From Streptomyces bambusae (GTDB lineage: Bacteria; Actinomycetota; Actinomycetes; Streptomycetales; Streptomycetaceae), in the NCBI RefSeq assembly GCF_020532645.1, contig NZ_JAJAUZ010000003.1, forward strand, positions 62,001-126,000: a DNA stretch of 64,000 nt. The letters run 5' to 3'. The notes below the pieces were generated by a model that was not told where the DNA came from, searched no databases, and saw only the letters and a list, made by a program, of their open reading frames with translations. This document shows positions 28,830 through 37,796 of the stretch, in pieces (the first letter of the stretch is position 1; every line of letters begins with the position of its first letter). Both the position numbers and the translations under genes were made by a program.

Positions 28830-28859
28830 GAGAGTGTTCAGGAATTCCTGAACGTTCTC
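28830..28859. promoter_or_regulatory. Long palindrome upstream of the serine hydrolase
   Basis: The core GTTCAGGAATTCCTGAAC (28836-28853) is an 18-bp perfect palindrome; flanking GAGA/TCTC extends the symmetry to 30 bp with 26 matched positions. It is 46 bp before ATG 28899, a typical repressor site. Confidence 0.65.
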
Positions 28860-28898
28860 GGCGGCCGCTGGGCCGTCCTCGTACGCATGGAGGCCCCC

Positions 28899-30128
28899 AT
28901 GGGACAGAACGCCAACGGCATCCCCGAGGCCGGTCTGCGCAGACTGCGCGGCGTCCTCACCCGGCACGTCGAATCCGGCAGGATCCCCGGCCTCGTCGCC
29001 CTCGTCAGCCGCGGCGACGAAACGCACGTCGAGGTGCACGGCACGATGCGCCACGACGGCGGCCCGCCGATGACCCGCGACACGATCTTCAGGATGGCGT
29101 CCACGTCCAAGCCGGTCTCCGTCTCGGCCGTCATGGTCCTGCTCGACGAGTGCCGGCTGCGGCTCGACGACCTGGTCGACCCCTGGCTCCCCGAACTCGC
29201 CGACCGCCAGGTCCTCAAGCGCGTCGACGGCCCCCTGGACGACACCGTCCCGGCCCGCCGGCCGATCACCGTACGGGACCTGCTGACCTCCACCTTCGGG
29301 CTCGGCATGGACTTCACCGCCATCGGCACCCCGATCATGAACGCGCTCTTCGAGAAAGGCCTCACGCCCAACCTCCCCGAGGAGATGCCCGAGCCCGACG
29401 AGTGGATGCGCCGCCTCGGCACCCTGCCCCTGATGCACCAGCCCGGCGAGCAGTGGCAGTACCACATCAGCCACGACGTGCTCAGCGTCCTGGTCGCCCG
29501 GGTCTCCGGCAAGCCGTACGAGGACTTCCTGCGCGAGCGGATCTTCGGGCCGCTCGGCATGAAGGACACCGGCTTCCACGTGCCCGCCGAGGACCTCCAC
29601 CGGCTGCCCCCGCTGTACGCGCCCGACCCGCAGACCGGCGAGTTCCACGTCTGGGACGAGGCCGAGGGCGGCCGGCACAGCAAGCCGCCGGCGTTCCAGG
29701 GCGGCGGGGGCGGCCTGACCTCCACCGCCGACGACTACAACGCGTACTTCCGGATGCTGCTCAACGGCGGCATGCACGGCACCGAGCGGATCCTCTCCCG
29801 GGGCGCCGTCGAGCTGATGACCACCAACCGCCTCACCCCCGGACAGCTGGCCGCGCGCGACGCCCTCGCCCGCAACAACGTCCACATCTCCTTCGGCCAG
29901 GGCCAGCAGGGCGGCTGGGGCTTCGGCATGGCGGTGCGCACCTACCGCGGCGACTACGCGCCCATCGGTGAGTTCGGCTGGGACGGCGGCTGCGGCACCT
30001 CCACCTACGCCGACCCGCGCAGCGGCGTCACCGGCCTCGTCCTCACCCAGGTCGGCACCTCCGTCCCGGACCCGATGCGGCTCGCCCAGGACTTCTGGAG
30101 CACCCTCTACCAGGTCCTGGAGGACTGA
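28899..30128 (+). CDS. Beta-lactamase-family serine hydrolase (class C/EstB-like)
   Basis: 409 residues from ATG 28899, preferred over ATG 28887 because GGAGG sits 5 nt upstream of it. The SxxK motif is S68-T-S-K71 (MASTSKPVS), the Tyr motif is in WQYHISHDVLS, and a C-terminal FGWDGGCGTSTYADP replaces the KTG box, as in esterases of family VIII. No signal peptide, so it acts in the cytoplasm. It probably hydrolyses ester or amide substrates rather than conferring beta-lactam resistance. Regulated presumably by the divergent GbsR-like protein. Confidence 0.88.
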   Translation: MGQNANGIPEAGLRRLRGVLTRHVESGRIPGLVALVSRGDETHVEVHGTMRHDGGPPMTRDTIFRMASTSKPVSVSAVMVLLDECRLRLDDLVDPWLPELADRQVLKRVDGPLDDTVPARRPITVRDLLTSTFGLGMDFTAIGTPIMNALFEKGLTPNLPEEMPEPDEWMRRLGTLPLMHQPGEQWQYHISHDVLSVLVARVSGKPYEDFLRERIFGPLGMKDTGFHVPAEDLHRLPPLYAPDPQTGEFHVWDEAEGGRHSKPPAFQGGGGGLTSTADDYNAYFRMLLNGGMHGTERILSRGAVELMTTNRLTPGQLAARDALARNNVHISFGQGQQGGWGFGMAVRTYRGDYAPIGEFGWDGGCGTSTYADPRSGVTGLVLTQVGTSVPDPMRLAQDFWSTLYQVLED

Positions 30129-30143
30129 CCGCGCCCGCACGCC

Positions 30144-30169
30144 GGCCCGCCGGAATTGCCCGGCGGGCC
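30144..30169. terminator. Hairpin after the serine hydrolase
   Basis: GGCCCGCCGG (30144-30153) and CCGGCGGGCC (30160-30169) form a perfect 10-bp stem with a 6-nt loop, 15 nt after the stop. Confidence 0.7.
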
Positions 30170-30273
30170 GAAACCGGCTGACCGGGGTGCAGTAATGGAC
30201 AAGTCCCCTGCGCGGGGGCGGTGTTCCGGGGCACGCTGGTCTCGTTGACGTCGAGCACGCCGAGGAGGCGCAG

Positions 30274-30456
30274 GTGGATCGGATCACGGGTTGGCACAAG
30301 AGCTCGTACAGCCTCAACCATGACGATTTCTGCGTGGAGACGGCCCGGTTCGACGGCGACCGGGTCGGGGTCAGGGACTCCAAGGTGACCGGCGGCCCGG
30401 TCGTGACCGTCCCGGCCGCGGGCTGGGCCGCGTTCATCGACCACGTCAAGCACTGA
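30274..30456 (+). CDS. DUF397 protein
   Basis: 60 residues from GTG 30274 with GAGGAG 6 nt upstream. GWHKSSYS at the N-terminus, FCVETA, VGVRDSK and AGWAAFIDHVK at the C-terminus are diagnostic of DUF397, a Streptomyces-expanded family usually paired with an XRE-type regulator (as in the BldB/WhiJ systems). No XRE partner is adjacent here, so it is a solo copy. Confidence 0.9.
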   Translation: MDRITGWHKSSYSLNHDDFCVETARFDGDRVGVRDSKVTGGPVVTVPAAGWAAFIDHVKH

Positions 30457-30524
30457 CCGCCCACCACCCTGCCGGCCCCTGTCCGCTCCGCGGCGGGCCT
30501 GACTGCCCGTATGGAAAACGCAAG

Positions 30525-30568
30525 GAATCCCGCCGGGCCCTCGTCAAGGCGGGGGCGCGGCGGGATTC
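30525..30568. terminator. Hairpin between DUF397 and the next small gene
   Basis: GAATCCCGCCG (30525-30535) pairs perfectly with 30558-30568. The 3' arm ends 7 nt before GTG 30576, so it could also restrict ribosome access to the next gene. Confidence 0.6.
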
Positions 30569-30575
30569 TGCTCTT

Positions 30576-30752
30576 GTGAGCAGCGAGTGGGGGCCCGACC
30601 GTGGGGTCCGGCGGGGTGTGGTGGCGGTGGGAGCGGCAGGGGTGGTGCTCATTGCCGCCGGGGCCGTCGTCGACGTGTTCTGGGTGGTCGGGATCGGGGT
30701 GTGGGCGATGATCGGGGCGATCGTGACGGAGCTCGTCTACCGGCCCGAGTAG
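30576..30752 (+). CDS. 58-residue membrane protein
   Basis: From GTG 30576 the frame encodes SSEWGPDRGVRRG followed by two membrane helices (VVAVGAAGVVLIAAGAVV and FWVVGIGVWAMIGAIVTELV) and a short VYRPE tail. It lacks a clear ribosome site and starts directly after a hairpin; a later GTG could be used. The family is unrecognised. Convergent with lysA, whose stop is 10 nt away. Confidence 0.55.
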   Translation: MSSEWGPDRGVRRGVVAVGAAGVVLIAAGAVVDVFWVVGIGVWAMIGAIVTELVYRPE

Positions 30753-30762
30753 GCGTGGCCGG

Positions 30763-32088
30763 CTACCCGCCGATGTCGCGGTGGCGCAGGTCCGCCAGGG
30801 TTTCGCGGCGCAGCAGGAGCCGGGCCGCGCCCTCGTGCACGGCGACCAGCGGCGGGCGGCCCACCAGGTTGTAGGCGGAGGCCATCGACAGGTGGTACGC
30901 ACCCGCCACCGGCACGGCGATCAGGTCGCCGGGCCGGACGTCACCCGGGAGTTCCACCTCCGCGGCCAGCACGTCGCCCGCCTCGCAGTGCCGGCCGACG
31001 ACCGTGGCCGTACGGGGCGCTGCCGTCGAGGACCGGCCGACCAGGCGCGGCGCGTACCGTACGCCGTACAGCGCGGGCCGGGGGTTGTCGCTCATGCCGC
31101 CGTCCACGGCGACGAACACCGCGCCTCCGGTGTGCTTCACGGCCAGCACCCGGTAGACGGCCACCCCCGCCGGCCCCACGACGGCCCGGCCCGGTTCGAT
31201 CGCCAGCCGCGGCACCGGCAGCCCGGCGACCGCGCAGCTCGCCGCCAGCTCACCGCGCAGCGTCCGGGCGAGTGCCGGGACGTCGAGGGCGGGTTCACCG
31301 GGCCGGTACGCGATGCCGTGGCCGCCGCCGAGGTCCAGCTCGGGCAGGACGACGCCGTGCACGTCACGGATGCGGGCCATCAGGCCGACCATGCGGCGCA
31401 GCGCGGTGACGTACGGCTCCACATCGGTGATCTGGGAGCCGATGTGGCAGTGCAGCCCGGCCGGCACCAGCCGGGGCTGGCCCAGCACGGCGGCCACCGC
31501 CCGCAGGGCGGACCCGTCGGTGAGGGACAGGCCGAACTTCTGCCCGTCCGTGCCCGTGCGGACCTTGTCGTGCCCGCCGGCCGCCACCCCCGGCACCACC
31601 CGGACGAGCACCTTCTGCTGCCCGTCCGGGCCGACCGCGGCGGCGATCCGGGCGATCTCCGACGGGCTGTCGATGACGATCCGTCCGACCCCGAGCCGCA
31701 GCGCGGTGCCGAGGTCGTACGGAGACTTCGCGTTGCCGTGCAGCACGATCCGCGCGGGCGGGAAGCCGGCCAGCACGGCGAGTTCCAGCTCGCCCGCCGA
31801 GCAGACGTCCAGGCCCAGCCCTTCCTCCCGTACCCAGCGCACCATCGCGCGGGACAGGAACGCCTTCGCCGCGTACAGCACGTCCGCCTCCGGGAACGCG
31901 TCCCGGTACGCCCGGCACCGCTGCCGGACCTCGCCCTCGTCGAGGACGTACACCGGGGTGCCGAACCGTTCCGCGACCTCTGCGAGGTCCACCCCGCCGA
32001 CGGCGAGACCGTTGTGCGGCAGCGGGGCCGCCGACGCGGGCCAGACGGCGAGGTCGTCGATGCGGGGGCCGGTCATCAGGTCCGTCAT
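30763..32088 (-). CDS. lysA: Diaminopimelate decarboxylase LysA paralog
   Basis: 441 residues from ATG 32088 with GAGGGG 7 nt upstream. Fold-type III PLP enzyme: PLP lysine in VLYAAKAF, LHCHIGSQI, LDLGGGHGIAY and the EPGRAVVGPAG loop are present, and the dimer-interface Cys lies in the GRHCEAGDVL motif. Converts meso-diaminopimelate to lysine. Actinomycetes normally carry the housekeeping lysA beside argS/thrB; this copy pairs instead with an SAV_915-like gene 12 nt upstream, so it may be a secondary or specialised decarboxylase. Confidence 0.9.
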   Translation of the reverse strand: MTDLMTGPRIDDLAVWPASAAPLPHNGLAVGGVDLAEVAERFGTPVYVLDEGEVRQRCRAYRDAFPEADVLYAAKAFLSRAMVRWVREEGLGLDVCSAGELELAVLAGFPPARIVLHGNAKSPYDLGTALRLGVGRIVIDSPSEIARIAAAVGPDGQQKVLVRVVPGVAAGGHDKVRTGTDGQKFGLSLTDGSALRAVAAVLGQPRLVPAGLHCHIGSQITDVEPYVTALRRMVGLMARIRDVHGVVLPELDLGGGHGIAYRPGEPALDVPALARTLRGELAASCAVAGLPVPRLAIEPGRAVVGPAGVAVYRVLAVKHTGGAVFVAVDGGMSDNPRPALYGVRYAPRLVGRSSTAAPRTATVVGRHCEAGDVLAAEVELPGDVRPGDLIAVPVAGAYHLSMASAYNLVGRPPLVAVHEGAARLLLRRETLADLRHRDIGG

Positions 32089-32099
32089 CGTGCCGCCCC

Positions 32100-32456
32100 T
32101 CAACTTGCCGAAGCCGGCGAGACGCGGCGGTCCGCCTGAGCCGGGACCGTGCCGGTGGTGCTGCCGGCGACCGGGGGAGCGGTGAGCGTCGGGTCGACGG
32201 TCAGCTGCCTGGCGCCGAGGGGCGCGGTCATCGTGCGCAGCGCGGCTTCGGAGAGCCGGATCCACGGGTGGCCGGCGCCGAGGGTGGCGGCCAGCAGCTC
32301 GGGGCGGGTGAAACCGACGGCGGTGCGGGTGCCGAGCGGGGTGCGGAACATGCGCACGACCGTGCGGAGGGTTCCCGGCCGGACCGGGACGTACAGCAGT
32401 CCGGCCGGGACGGGTTCCTCGGGCTCGGGGTCGTCGTCGTACTGGAACAGGCACAT
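32100..32456 (-). CDS. SAV_915-like (SseB-type) protein
   Basis: 118 residues from ATG 32456, beginning MCLFQYDDDPEPEEPVPAGL. The segments LLYVPVRPG, RMFRTPLGTRTAVGFTRPE and the PWIRLSEAALR motif fit the actinobacterial SAV_915/SseB-like family; function unknown. It forms a two-gene unit with lysA, the stop and next start being 12 nt apart. Confidence 0.65.
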   Translation of the reverse strand: MCLFQYDDDPEPEEPVPAGLLYVPVRPGTLRTVVRMFRTPLGTRTAVGFTRPELLAATLGAGHPWIRLSEAALRTMTAPLGARQLTVDPTLTAPPVAGSTTGTVPAQADRRVSPASAS

Positions 32457-32538
32457 CAGGGCCTCCTGCGGAGCGTCTGCGCCCCTCCTGCGGGGCGACT
32501 CCCGCAAGCTTTCCCCGCCGGGCCGCACCTGCGACCAC

Positions 32539-32580
32539 CCCCTGACGCCGCCTTGACGCCGACGGGTCGTCTCCATACGC
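32539..32580 (-). promoter_or_regulatory. CGTCAAG..CGTCAG direct repeat plus CCATACGC
   Basis: The minus strand of 32539-32558 reads CGTCAAGGCGGCGTCAGGGG, and CCATACGC follows on the plus strand at 32573-32580. The arrangement is nearly identical at 34218-34259. It lies 80-125 bp upstream of the SAV_915-lysA unit. Read on the plus strand, TTGACG-N17-TACGCG also looks like a promoter, so a dual role is possible. Confidence 0.5.
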
Positions 32581-32669
32581 GGTACTGACGACCGGTCCCG
32601 CCGCGGCCCGGTCCCGCCGCGCCCCGGCCTCCCCGCGGGGGCACATCCAGCCTCGCCTGCAACTCCCAA

Positions 32670-32912
32670 CCCCTCCGGCGCTTGAGGAGCGGGTCCGGGC
32701 GGAGCCCGGTGCCCGGCGCCAGCCGGGTTGCCCGTGGGGGGGGGGCCCCCCCCCCCCCCCCGCCCCGCCGCCCGGGGGGGGGGGGGGCGGGCGCCGGGGG
32801 GGGGGGCGGGGCCCCCCCGGGGGGGGGGGGGCGGCCCCGGGGGCCCGGCCCCGGGCGGGTTGCCCGTGGGGGGGCCCCCCCCCGGCCCCCCGCCCCACAC
32901 ACGCCGGAGGGG
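32670..32912. repeat. Intergenic inverted-repeat element filled with G/C homopolymers
   Basis: CCCCTCCGGCG (32670-32680) and its exact reverse complement (32902-32912) bracket a stretch with G runs of 10, 14, 11 and 13 and a C run of 16. The flanks match a repeat common between Streptomyces genes (CCCCTCCGGCG..TTGAGGAG). CGGGTTGCCCGTGGGG also occurs twice inside. The run lengths are unlikely to be accurate, and assembly or basecalling error is probable. No gene lies here. It may act as a terminator. Confidence 0.6.
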
Positions 32913-32978
32913 CTGGATTTTCCCCCGCCGGGTGGGCAGCCGGCCCGAGCCGGGAGGGGCGGGTTCCGGCCGCCCGGG

Positions 32979-34055
32979 TCACTCGTACTCGGTGCCGTTC
33001 TTGCGGGTCAGGTACGCCGGGCTGACGGACTTGGCGATCGCGCGGCCGCCGGTGACCGGGCTGTAGCGCCCGGTCGACGCGCGGACGACGACGCCCTCGC
33101 GCAGGTGCAGGTCCCGCCCGGACACCGTCTCGCGCCCCTCGGCGAGCGCCACGACCGCGGCCTGGTCGTACGGCCCCTCGTACAGCGTCGGTACGAGCGG
33201 CAGGTCACCTCCCAGCACCTCGGCGACCTCGGCCGGCTCCAGCCACCGCACCTGCCCCCCGACCTCCGCGGACACGTCGAACACGGCGAACCCCGGCCCG
33301 GTGGTACGGGCGTCCGCCCCGTACGCCAGGTCCTGGACCCCCGCCCCGTACACCTCGCCGAAGACCCCGACGCGCGTGGCGCCGAGCCGGGCCGCGACCC
33401 GGGCGGCCACCTCGGGGACACCGTGGCCGCGGACCGCGCGCCAGTAGACGTTGTGCTCGGCCTCCACCAGCGCGAGCCCCTTGGCCCCGAAGCCCTTGGA
33501 CGACACCAGGACACGGTCCTCGTCGGCGAGATACGTGACCAGGCAGGCGGTCCCGTGCAGCTTCTCGGTGAGGACGACCGGCTCGCCGGGCTCGAAGATG
33601 TCCGGGTGCCGGTGCAGGTTCTCGATGTCGGTCCACGGCAGCAGCCGCGGCGCGGCCTCGACGTCACCGCTCATGTGCGTGGGCACCTGAGGCACCCACT
33701 TGGTGATGCCGAGGCGCTCCGCGAAGTCGGTGCCCTCCTTGGCGGCGAGCTCCAGGTCGACGCCGTCCAGCGCGCGCGGATTGCACACCAGCCCCTGGGA
33801 GAGCTCGCCCCGCAGCCGGACCGCCTTGACCCGGTCGGCGGAGCTGCCCGCCAGCCGTCCGGTGAGCCCCAGCTCCTCGATCAAGCCGGCGGGCAGCACG
33901 GCCTGTTCGGGTATGTAGACGGCGAAGTCCCCGGTGCGGTAGCGGCCCTTGGCCACGACGGCGCGGTACAGGCCCACTTGGGCGAGTTCGAGCGCATCGG
34001 CGTCGGGATGCTCGTGGACGGTCAGGACTTCGGCGGTGACACGCAGTGTCGACAT
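32979..34055 (-). CDS. ATP-dependent RNA ligase, Rnl5 (DraRnl)-like
   Basis: 358 residues from ATG 34055, with GAGGAG 8 nt upstream. An N-terminal OB-like domain (about 1-140; FAVYIPEQAVLP, VKAVRLRGELSQGLV) precedes the nucleotidyltransferase domain. Motif I is VLTEKLHGT with adenylated K165, motif III/IIIa GVFGEVYG, motif IV EGVVVRAS and motif V IAKSVSP. Size and domain order match Deinococcus Rnl5, which seals 3'-OH/5'-phosphate nicks. Likely role: repair of broken RNA, perhaps tRNA, under stress. A 10-bp-arm palindrome 66 bp upstream suggests tight regulation. Confidence 0.88.
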   Translation of the reverse strand: MSTLRVTAEVLTVHEHPDADALELAQVGLYRAVVAKGRYRTGDFAVYIPEQAVLPAGLIEELGLTGRLAGSSADRVKAVRLRGELSQGLVCNPRALDGVDLELAAKEGTDFAERLGITKWVPQVPTHMSGDVEAAPRLLPWTDIENLHRHPDIFEPGEPVVLTEKLHGTACLVTYLADEDRVLVSSKGFGAKGLALVEAEHNVYWRAVRGHGVPEVAARVAARLGATRVGVFGEVYGAGVQDLAYGADARTTGPGFAVFDVSAEVGGQVRWLEPAEVAEVLGGDLPLVPTLYEGPYDQAAVVALAEGRETVSGRDLHLREGVVVRASTGRYSPVTGGRAIAKSVSPAYLTRKNGTEYE

Positions 34056-34120
34056 GGGGGCGGCTCCTCGGATCGCAGCAGCTCAGACGGGTTTCATCGC
34101 CGCCCACTCTCGCCCGGGCT

Positions 34121-34141
34121 AAATCGCTGGGCCAGCGATTT
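34121..34141. promoter_or_regulatory. 21-bp palindrome upstream of the RNA ligase gene
   Basis: Arms AAATCGCTGG and CCAGCGATTT flank a single central G, a perfect 10-bp dyad typical of TetR-type operators. It starts 66 bp before the RNA ligase start. Confidence 0.6.
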
Positions 34142-34217
34142 CCGCACTGGTAGAGGCGCCTGATCACGGCTGGTCCCGTCGGAGCGGTGCCCCGTGGGGC
34201 GTGCCCGGCGATCCGGG

Positions 34218-34259
34218 CCCCTGACGGTGCCTTGACGGCCATCGGTGCAGTCCATACGC
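34218..34259 (-). promoter_or_regulatory. CGTCAAG..CGTCAG direct repeat plus CCATACGC
   Basis: The minus strand of 34218-34237 reads CGTCAAGGCACCGTCAGGGG, with CCATACGC on the plus strand at 34252-34259. Spacing and flanks are nearly the same as at 32539. It lies between the RNA ligase (minus) and the Rv1733c-like gene (plus). Confidence 0.5.
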
Positions 34260-34344
34260 CGTGCTGACGTCGCGGGGTTCCGGCCGGCCTCGGGCGGAGT
34301 GCCCGGCCTTGCCGACGCGACGCCCCGCATCCCGCTGCGCGGGA

Positions 34345-34358
34345 GGGCCGGACGGCCC
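34345..34358. promoter_or_regulatory. DevR/OsdR-type box upstream of the Rv1733c-like gene
   Basis: GGGCCGGACGGCCC fits GGGNC-N4-GNCCC. A weaker half-conserved copy starts at 34364. The gene starts 162 bp downstream. Confidence 0.45.
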
Positions 34359-34520
34359 CCACCGGGACCCGTCCGACCCACGCGGTGGCGCCCCGGGGCG
34401 CGTGACAGTGGCACGAGAACACCGGGCGGGTCGGCATCACACGCCCGCCGCTCACCGCCCGGGACCGACCGGGCGGCCGAGTGGCCCGGCCGGCAGGCAG
34501 TGCGGAGGCGGAGGCACGTC

Positions 34521-35120
34521 ATGGACGATCAGACGACCGGACCGGCAGGCAACCCGTCGCGGCGGGACGGGCCCGGCCGCACGCGCGCCCGGCCCCTCGG
34601 TGCCCTCGTCGCAGCCTGCCTGCTCGCGGCCGTCGGCGGCATCACGGCGGGGCAGGCCACCTGGAACGGCGGCAGTCGCGCAGCAGAGGCCATGGCCCGG
34701 CACCGGCACACGGTCCTGGCCACCACGGTCGGCGGGACGGCCTACGTGGCCGGTGACCGGCCAGCCGCCAAGGCCTTCACCGCAGCCCGCGCCACCTGGG
34801 AGCACCCTCCCGGCCGTGTCCGCACCGAGACCGTCCCCGTCCCCCTCGGCACCCGCACCGGCGACACGGTCCGGGTATGGGTCGACGACCAGGGCAAGGC
34901 CGCCGCCGCGCCGCCCGGGAAGGCCGAGGCCTTCCTGAAGGCCCTCGGGGCGGGCACTGCCGCACTGGCGGGAGTCCTGCTGGTGGCGGGAGCCCTCGTC
35001 CGCGTCGCCTTCCGCATCGCCCAGGCACGCACGGCCCGGGCCTGGGAAGCGGAATGGGAGGCCGTCGAACCCCTCTGGAGCGGACGGCTGCGCCCCGACC
35101 AGGGAGCGAACGATGGCTGA
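34521..35120 (+). CDS. Rv1733c-like two-helix membrane protein
   Basis: 199 residues from ATG 34521, with GGAGG 8 nt upstream. A cytoplasmic N-terminus and first helix ([20 protein letters not shown]) are followed by an extracytoplasmic domain (about 50-135; [29 protein letters not shown]) and a second helix ([19 protein letters not shown]), the layout of the Rv1733c family, a DosR-regulon membrane antigen of unknown function in Mycobacterium. It overlaps the downstream ATPase start by 8 nt, so it may be an accessory of that pump. Confidence 0.75.
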   Translation: MDDQTTGPAGNPSRRDGPGRTRARPLGALVAACLLAAVGGITAGQATWNGGSRAAEAMARHRHTVLATTVGGTAYVAGDRPAAKAFTAARATWEHPPGRVRTETVPVPLGTRTGDTVRVWVDDQGKAAAAPPGKAEAFLKALGAGTAALAGVLLVAGALVRVAFRIAQARTARAWEAEWEAVEPLWSGRLRPDQGANDG

Positions 35121-37782
35121 CCGCTCCCCGGGCCCCGAGCCGGCGACGGATGCCCCGCCCGATCCCCTGGAGCCCCTTTCCGCGCTCCGCCGGGAACTGC
35201 ACACCGGCCCGCGCGGTCTGTCGGGCCGGGAAGCCGCACGCCGACTGGCGGTCCACGGACCGAACGAGGTGCGCCGCACCGCGCAGTCCGGCATCCTGCG
35301 GGAACTCCTGCGGCAGTTGGTCCACCCGCTGGCCCTGCTGCTGTGGGCGGCTGCCGGCCTCGCCTTCGTCGCCGCGATCGGCGTCCTCGGCTGGGCGATC
35401 ATCGCCGTCGTCCTCGTCAACGCCGGCTTCGCCCTCGTCCAGGAACGGCAGGCCGAGAAGGCCGTCGAAACCCTCGCCCGGTACCTTCCTGCACAGGCCC
35501 AGGTGATCCGGGACGGGCAGCCGCAGCACGTTCCCGCCCGGGACCTCGTCCCCGGAGACCTCATCGTCCTGGAGGAGGGCGACCGCATCCCCGCAGATGC
35601 GCGCCTGACCGAGGGAGGCATCGAAGCCGACCTGTCCATGCTGACGGGCGAGTCGACGCCCGTCGAACGCCTGGCCGGCCCCGGGGTGCCGACCGTGCCC
35701 CTCCTCCAGGAGCCGAACCTCGTCTTCAGCGGTACCAGCGCCACCGAGGGGCGGGCCCAGGCGATCGTCTACGCCACCGGCGACCGCACAGAACTCGGCC
35801 GGATCGCCGCCCTCAGCCAGCGCACCCGACGCGAGCCGAGCCCGCTGGAGAAGCAGGTCAAGAAGGTGGCCTGGCTCATCGCCGGGGTCGCCGTCGCCAT
35901 GGGCGCGGTCTTCCTGGTGACCGGCGTGGCCGTGGGGCTCCCCGTGACGGACTCGCTGATGTTCGCCATCGGCCTGCTCGTCGCCAACGTCCCCGAAGGG
36001 CTCCTTCCCACCATCACCCTCGCCCTCGCCGTGGGTGTACGGTCCCTGGCCCGGCAGGGAGCCGTCATCAAACGCCTCAGCGCCGTGGAGACCCTCGGCT
36101 CCACCAGCGTGATCTGCACCGACAAGACCGGCACGCTGACGCAGAACGAGATGCGGGTACACGGCTTGTGGACACCGGGACACGCCGCGCAGGCCGGACC
36201 CTGGAGCATCGACCTCGTCGGGGCTGCGGCCCTGTGCACCACCGTCACGCGGGAGACCGACGGGCGGCTGCACGGCGACCCGACCGAGATCGCGCTCGTG
36301 GAGGGAGCCGCCGAACGGGGCGTGCCCGCGGACCCGGCCGGCCGGGACGCAGCACGACTGGTCTGCTTCCGGTTCGACCCGCGGCTGCGCCTGATGTCGG
36401 TGGTCCGGGCCGCGGGCACCGCCCGGACGCAGGTCGTCGTCAAAGGCGCCCCGGAGGCCGTGCTGGCCCGGCTCGCCGCAGGGGAGCCGGCCCGGCAGGC
36501 GCAGGACGCCGCCGACGTGTTCGCCGCCGACGGGATGAGGGTGCTGGCCGTCGCCGTACGGGACCTGCCGGCCGGTGCCGCCGCCCCGGCCCACCGTCAG
36601 CAGGCCGAACGCGACCTGCACCTGCTCGGGCTGGTCGGCCTGTACGACCCGCCGCGCCCCGAGGTGGCCGCTGCGGTACGGCGCTGTCACGAGGCCGGCC
36701 TCACCGTGCACATCGTCACCGGCGACAGCGGCGCCACGGCCGCGTCGATCGCCCGCGCAGTCGGCATAGGCGTGCCGAGACTCCACGTGATCGACCAGTC
36801 CGAGGCGGTCGACGACCACCAGCTCGACCACCTCCTCCGGCAGAGCGGCACCGAGATCGTCTTCGCGCGCTCGTCACCCGAGACGAAGCTGAAGGTGGCC
36901 GACGCCCTGCGGATGCACGGGCAGATCGTCGCCATGACAGGCGACGGCGTGAACGACGCACCTGCCCTGCACCGCGCCCACATCGGCGTGGCCATGGGAC
37001 GGTCGGGCACGGACGTGGCACGTGAGGCCTCGACCATGGTCCTGACCGACGACAACTTCGCCACCATCGTCACCGCGATCGAGTCCGGCCGCCGGGTCTA
37101 CGACAACGTGCGCAAGTTCATCGTCTACATCTTCGCCCACCTCACGCCCGAGGTCGTCCCCTTCCTCGTGTTCGCCCTCTCCGGCGGGGCGGTCCCCCTG
37201 CCGCTGACCGTCCTCCAGATCCTCGCCATCGACCTCGGCACCGAGACCCTCCCTGCCCTCGCCCTCGGCCGTGAGCGCGCCGAGCCGGGCGTCATGAGCA
37301 GGCCGCCCCGCCCCGGCAGTCAGGGCGTGATCAACAAGGAGATGCTGATCCGCAGTTGGGGATGGCTCGGCACGATCTCCGCAGTCCTGGTGATGACCGG
37401 GTTCTTCTACGTCCTGTGGCGTGCGGGATGGCATCCGGGTGACCCGACCGGCCCCGGCACACCACTGCACCAGGCGTACCTCACCGCGACCACCGCCACG
37501 TTCGCCGGCATCGTCACCTGCCAGGTCGGCACCGCGGTCGCGGCGCGTACCGACCACGCAGCCCTGCGCGACATCGGCTTCTTCACCAACCCGTTGCTGC
37601 TGGCGGGCATCGCCTTCGAGCTGGCCTTCACTGCGGCCCTCGTGTATGCGCCCCCGCTCCAGCACATGTTCGGCACCGCGGCCCTGCCCCTCGACGTCGT
37701 CCTCCTCGTCGCGGCCTTCCCGCCCCTGGTCTGGGGCACCGACGAACTCCGCCGCAGCCTCCGCCGCCGCCACCGTCCGTGA
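35113..37782 (+). CDS. P2-type cation ATPase with Na+,K+-ATPase-like (P2C) signatures
   Basis: 889 residues from ATG 35113. N-terminal cation-ATPase domain, TGES, phosphorylation site D337 in [21 protein letters not shown] nucleotide site and [18 protein letters not shown] are intact, with ten predicted helices. Helix 4 reads [16 protein letters not shown] and helix 6 [16 protein letters not shown]; both resemble the Na+,K+/H+,K+-ATPase subgroup rather than Ca2+ pumps. It exports Na+ or H+, or exchanges K+, by inference. Co-transcribed with the Rv1733c-like gene; a mycobacterial parallel is ctpF in the DosR regulon. Confidence 0.9.
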   Translation: MADRSPGPEPATDAPPDPLEPLSALRRELHTGPRGLSGREAARRLAVHGPNEVRRTAQSGILRELLRQLVHPLALLLWAAAGLAFVAAIGVLGWAIIAVVLVNAGFALVQERQAEKAVETLARYLPAQAQVIRDGQPQHVPARDLVPGDLIVLEEGDRIPADARLTEGGIEADLSMLTGESTPVERLAGPGVPTVPLLQEPNLVFSGTSATEGRAQAIVYATGDRTELGRIAALSQRTRREPSPLEKQVKKVAWLIAGVAVAMGAVFLVTGVAVGLPVTDSLMFAIGLLVANVPEGLLPTITLALAVGVRSLARQGAVIKRLSAVETLGSTSVICTDKTGTLTQNEMRVHGLWTPGHAAQAGPWSIDLVGAAALCTTVTRETDGRLHGDPTEIALVEGAAERGVPADPAGRDAARLVCFRFDPRLRLMSVVRAAGTARTQVVVKGAPEAVLARLAAGEPARQAQDAADVFAADGMRVLAVAVRDLPAGAAAPAHRQQAERDLHLLGLVGLYDPPRPEVAAAVRRCHEAGLTVHIVTGDSGATAASIARAVGIGVPRLHVIDQSEAVDDHQLDHLLRQSGTEIVFARSSPETKLKVADALRMHGQIVAMTGDGVNDAPALHRAHIGVAMGRSGTDVAREASTMVLTDDNFATIVTAIESGRRVYDNVRKFIVYIFAHLTPEVVPFLVFALSGGAVPLPLTVLQILAIDLGTETLPALALGRERAEPGVMSRPPRPGSQGVINKEMLIRSWGWLGTISAVLVMTGFFYVLWRAGWHPGDPTGPGTPLHQAYLTATTATFAGIVTCQVGTAVAARTDHAALRDIGFFTNPLLLAGIAFELAFTAALVYAPPLQHMFGTAALPLDVVLLVAAFPPLVWGTDELRRSLRRRHRP

Positions 37783-37796
37783 GGACCCGAATTTCG

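Noticed and set aside
32736..32861. G-quadruplex element with a biological role
   Set aside because: Run lengths are probably artefactual, so structure claims would rest on unreliable sequence.
34121..34141. tRNA-like arm
   Set aside because: No other cloverleaf arms or CCA end nearby; better explained as an operator dyad.
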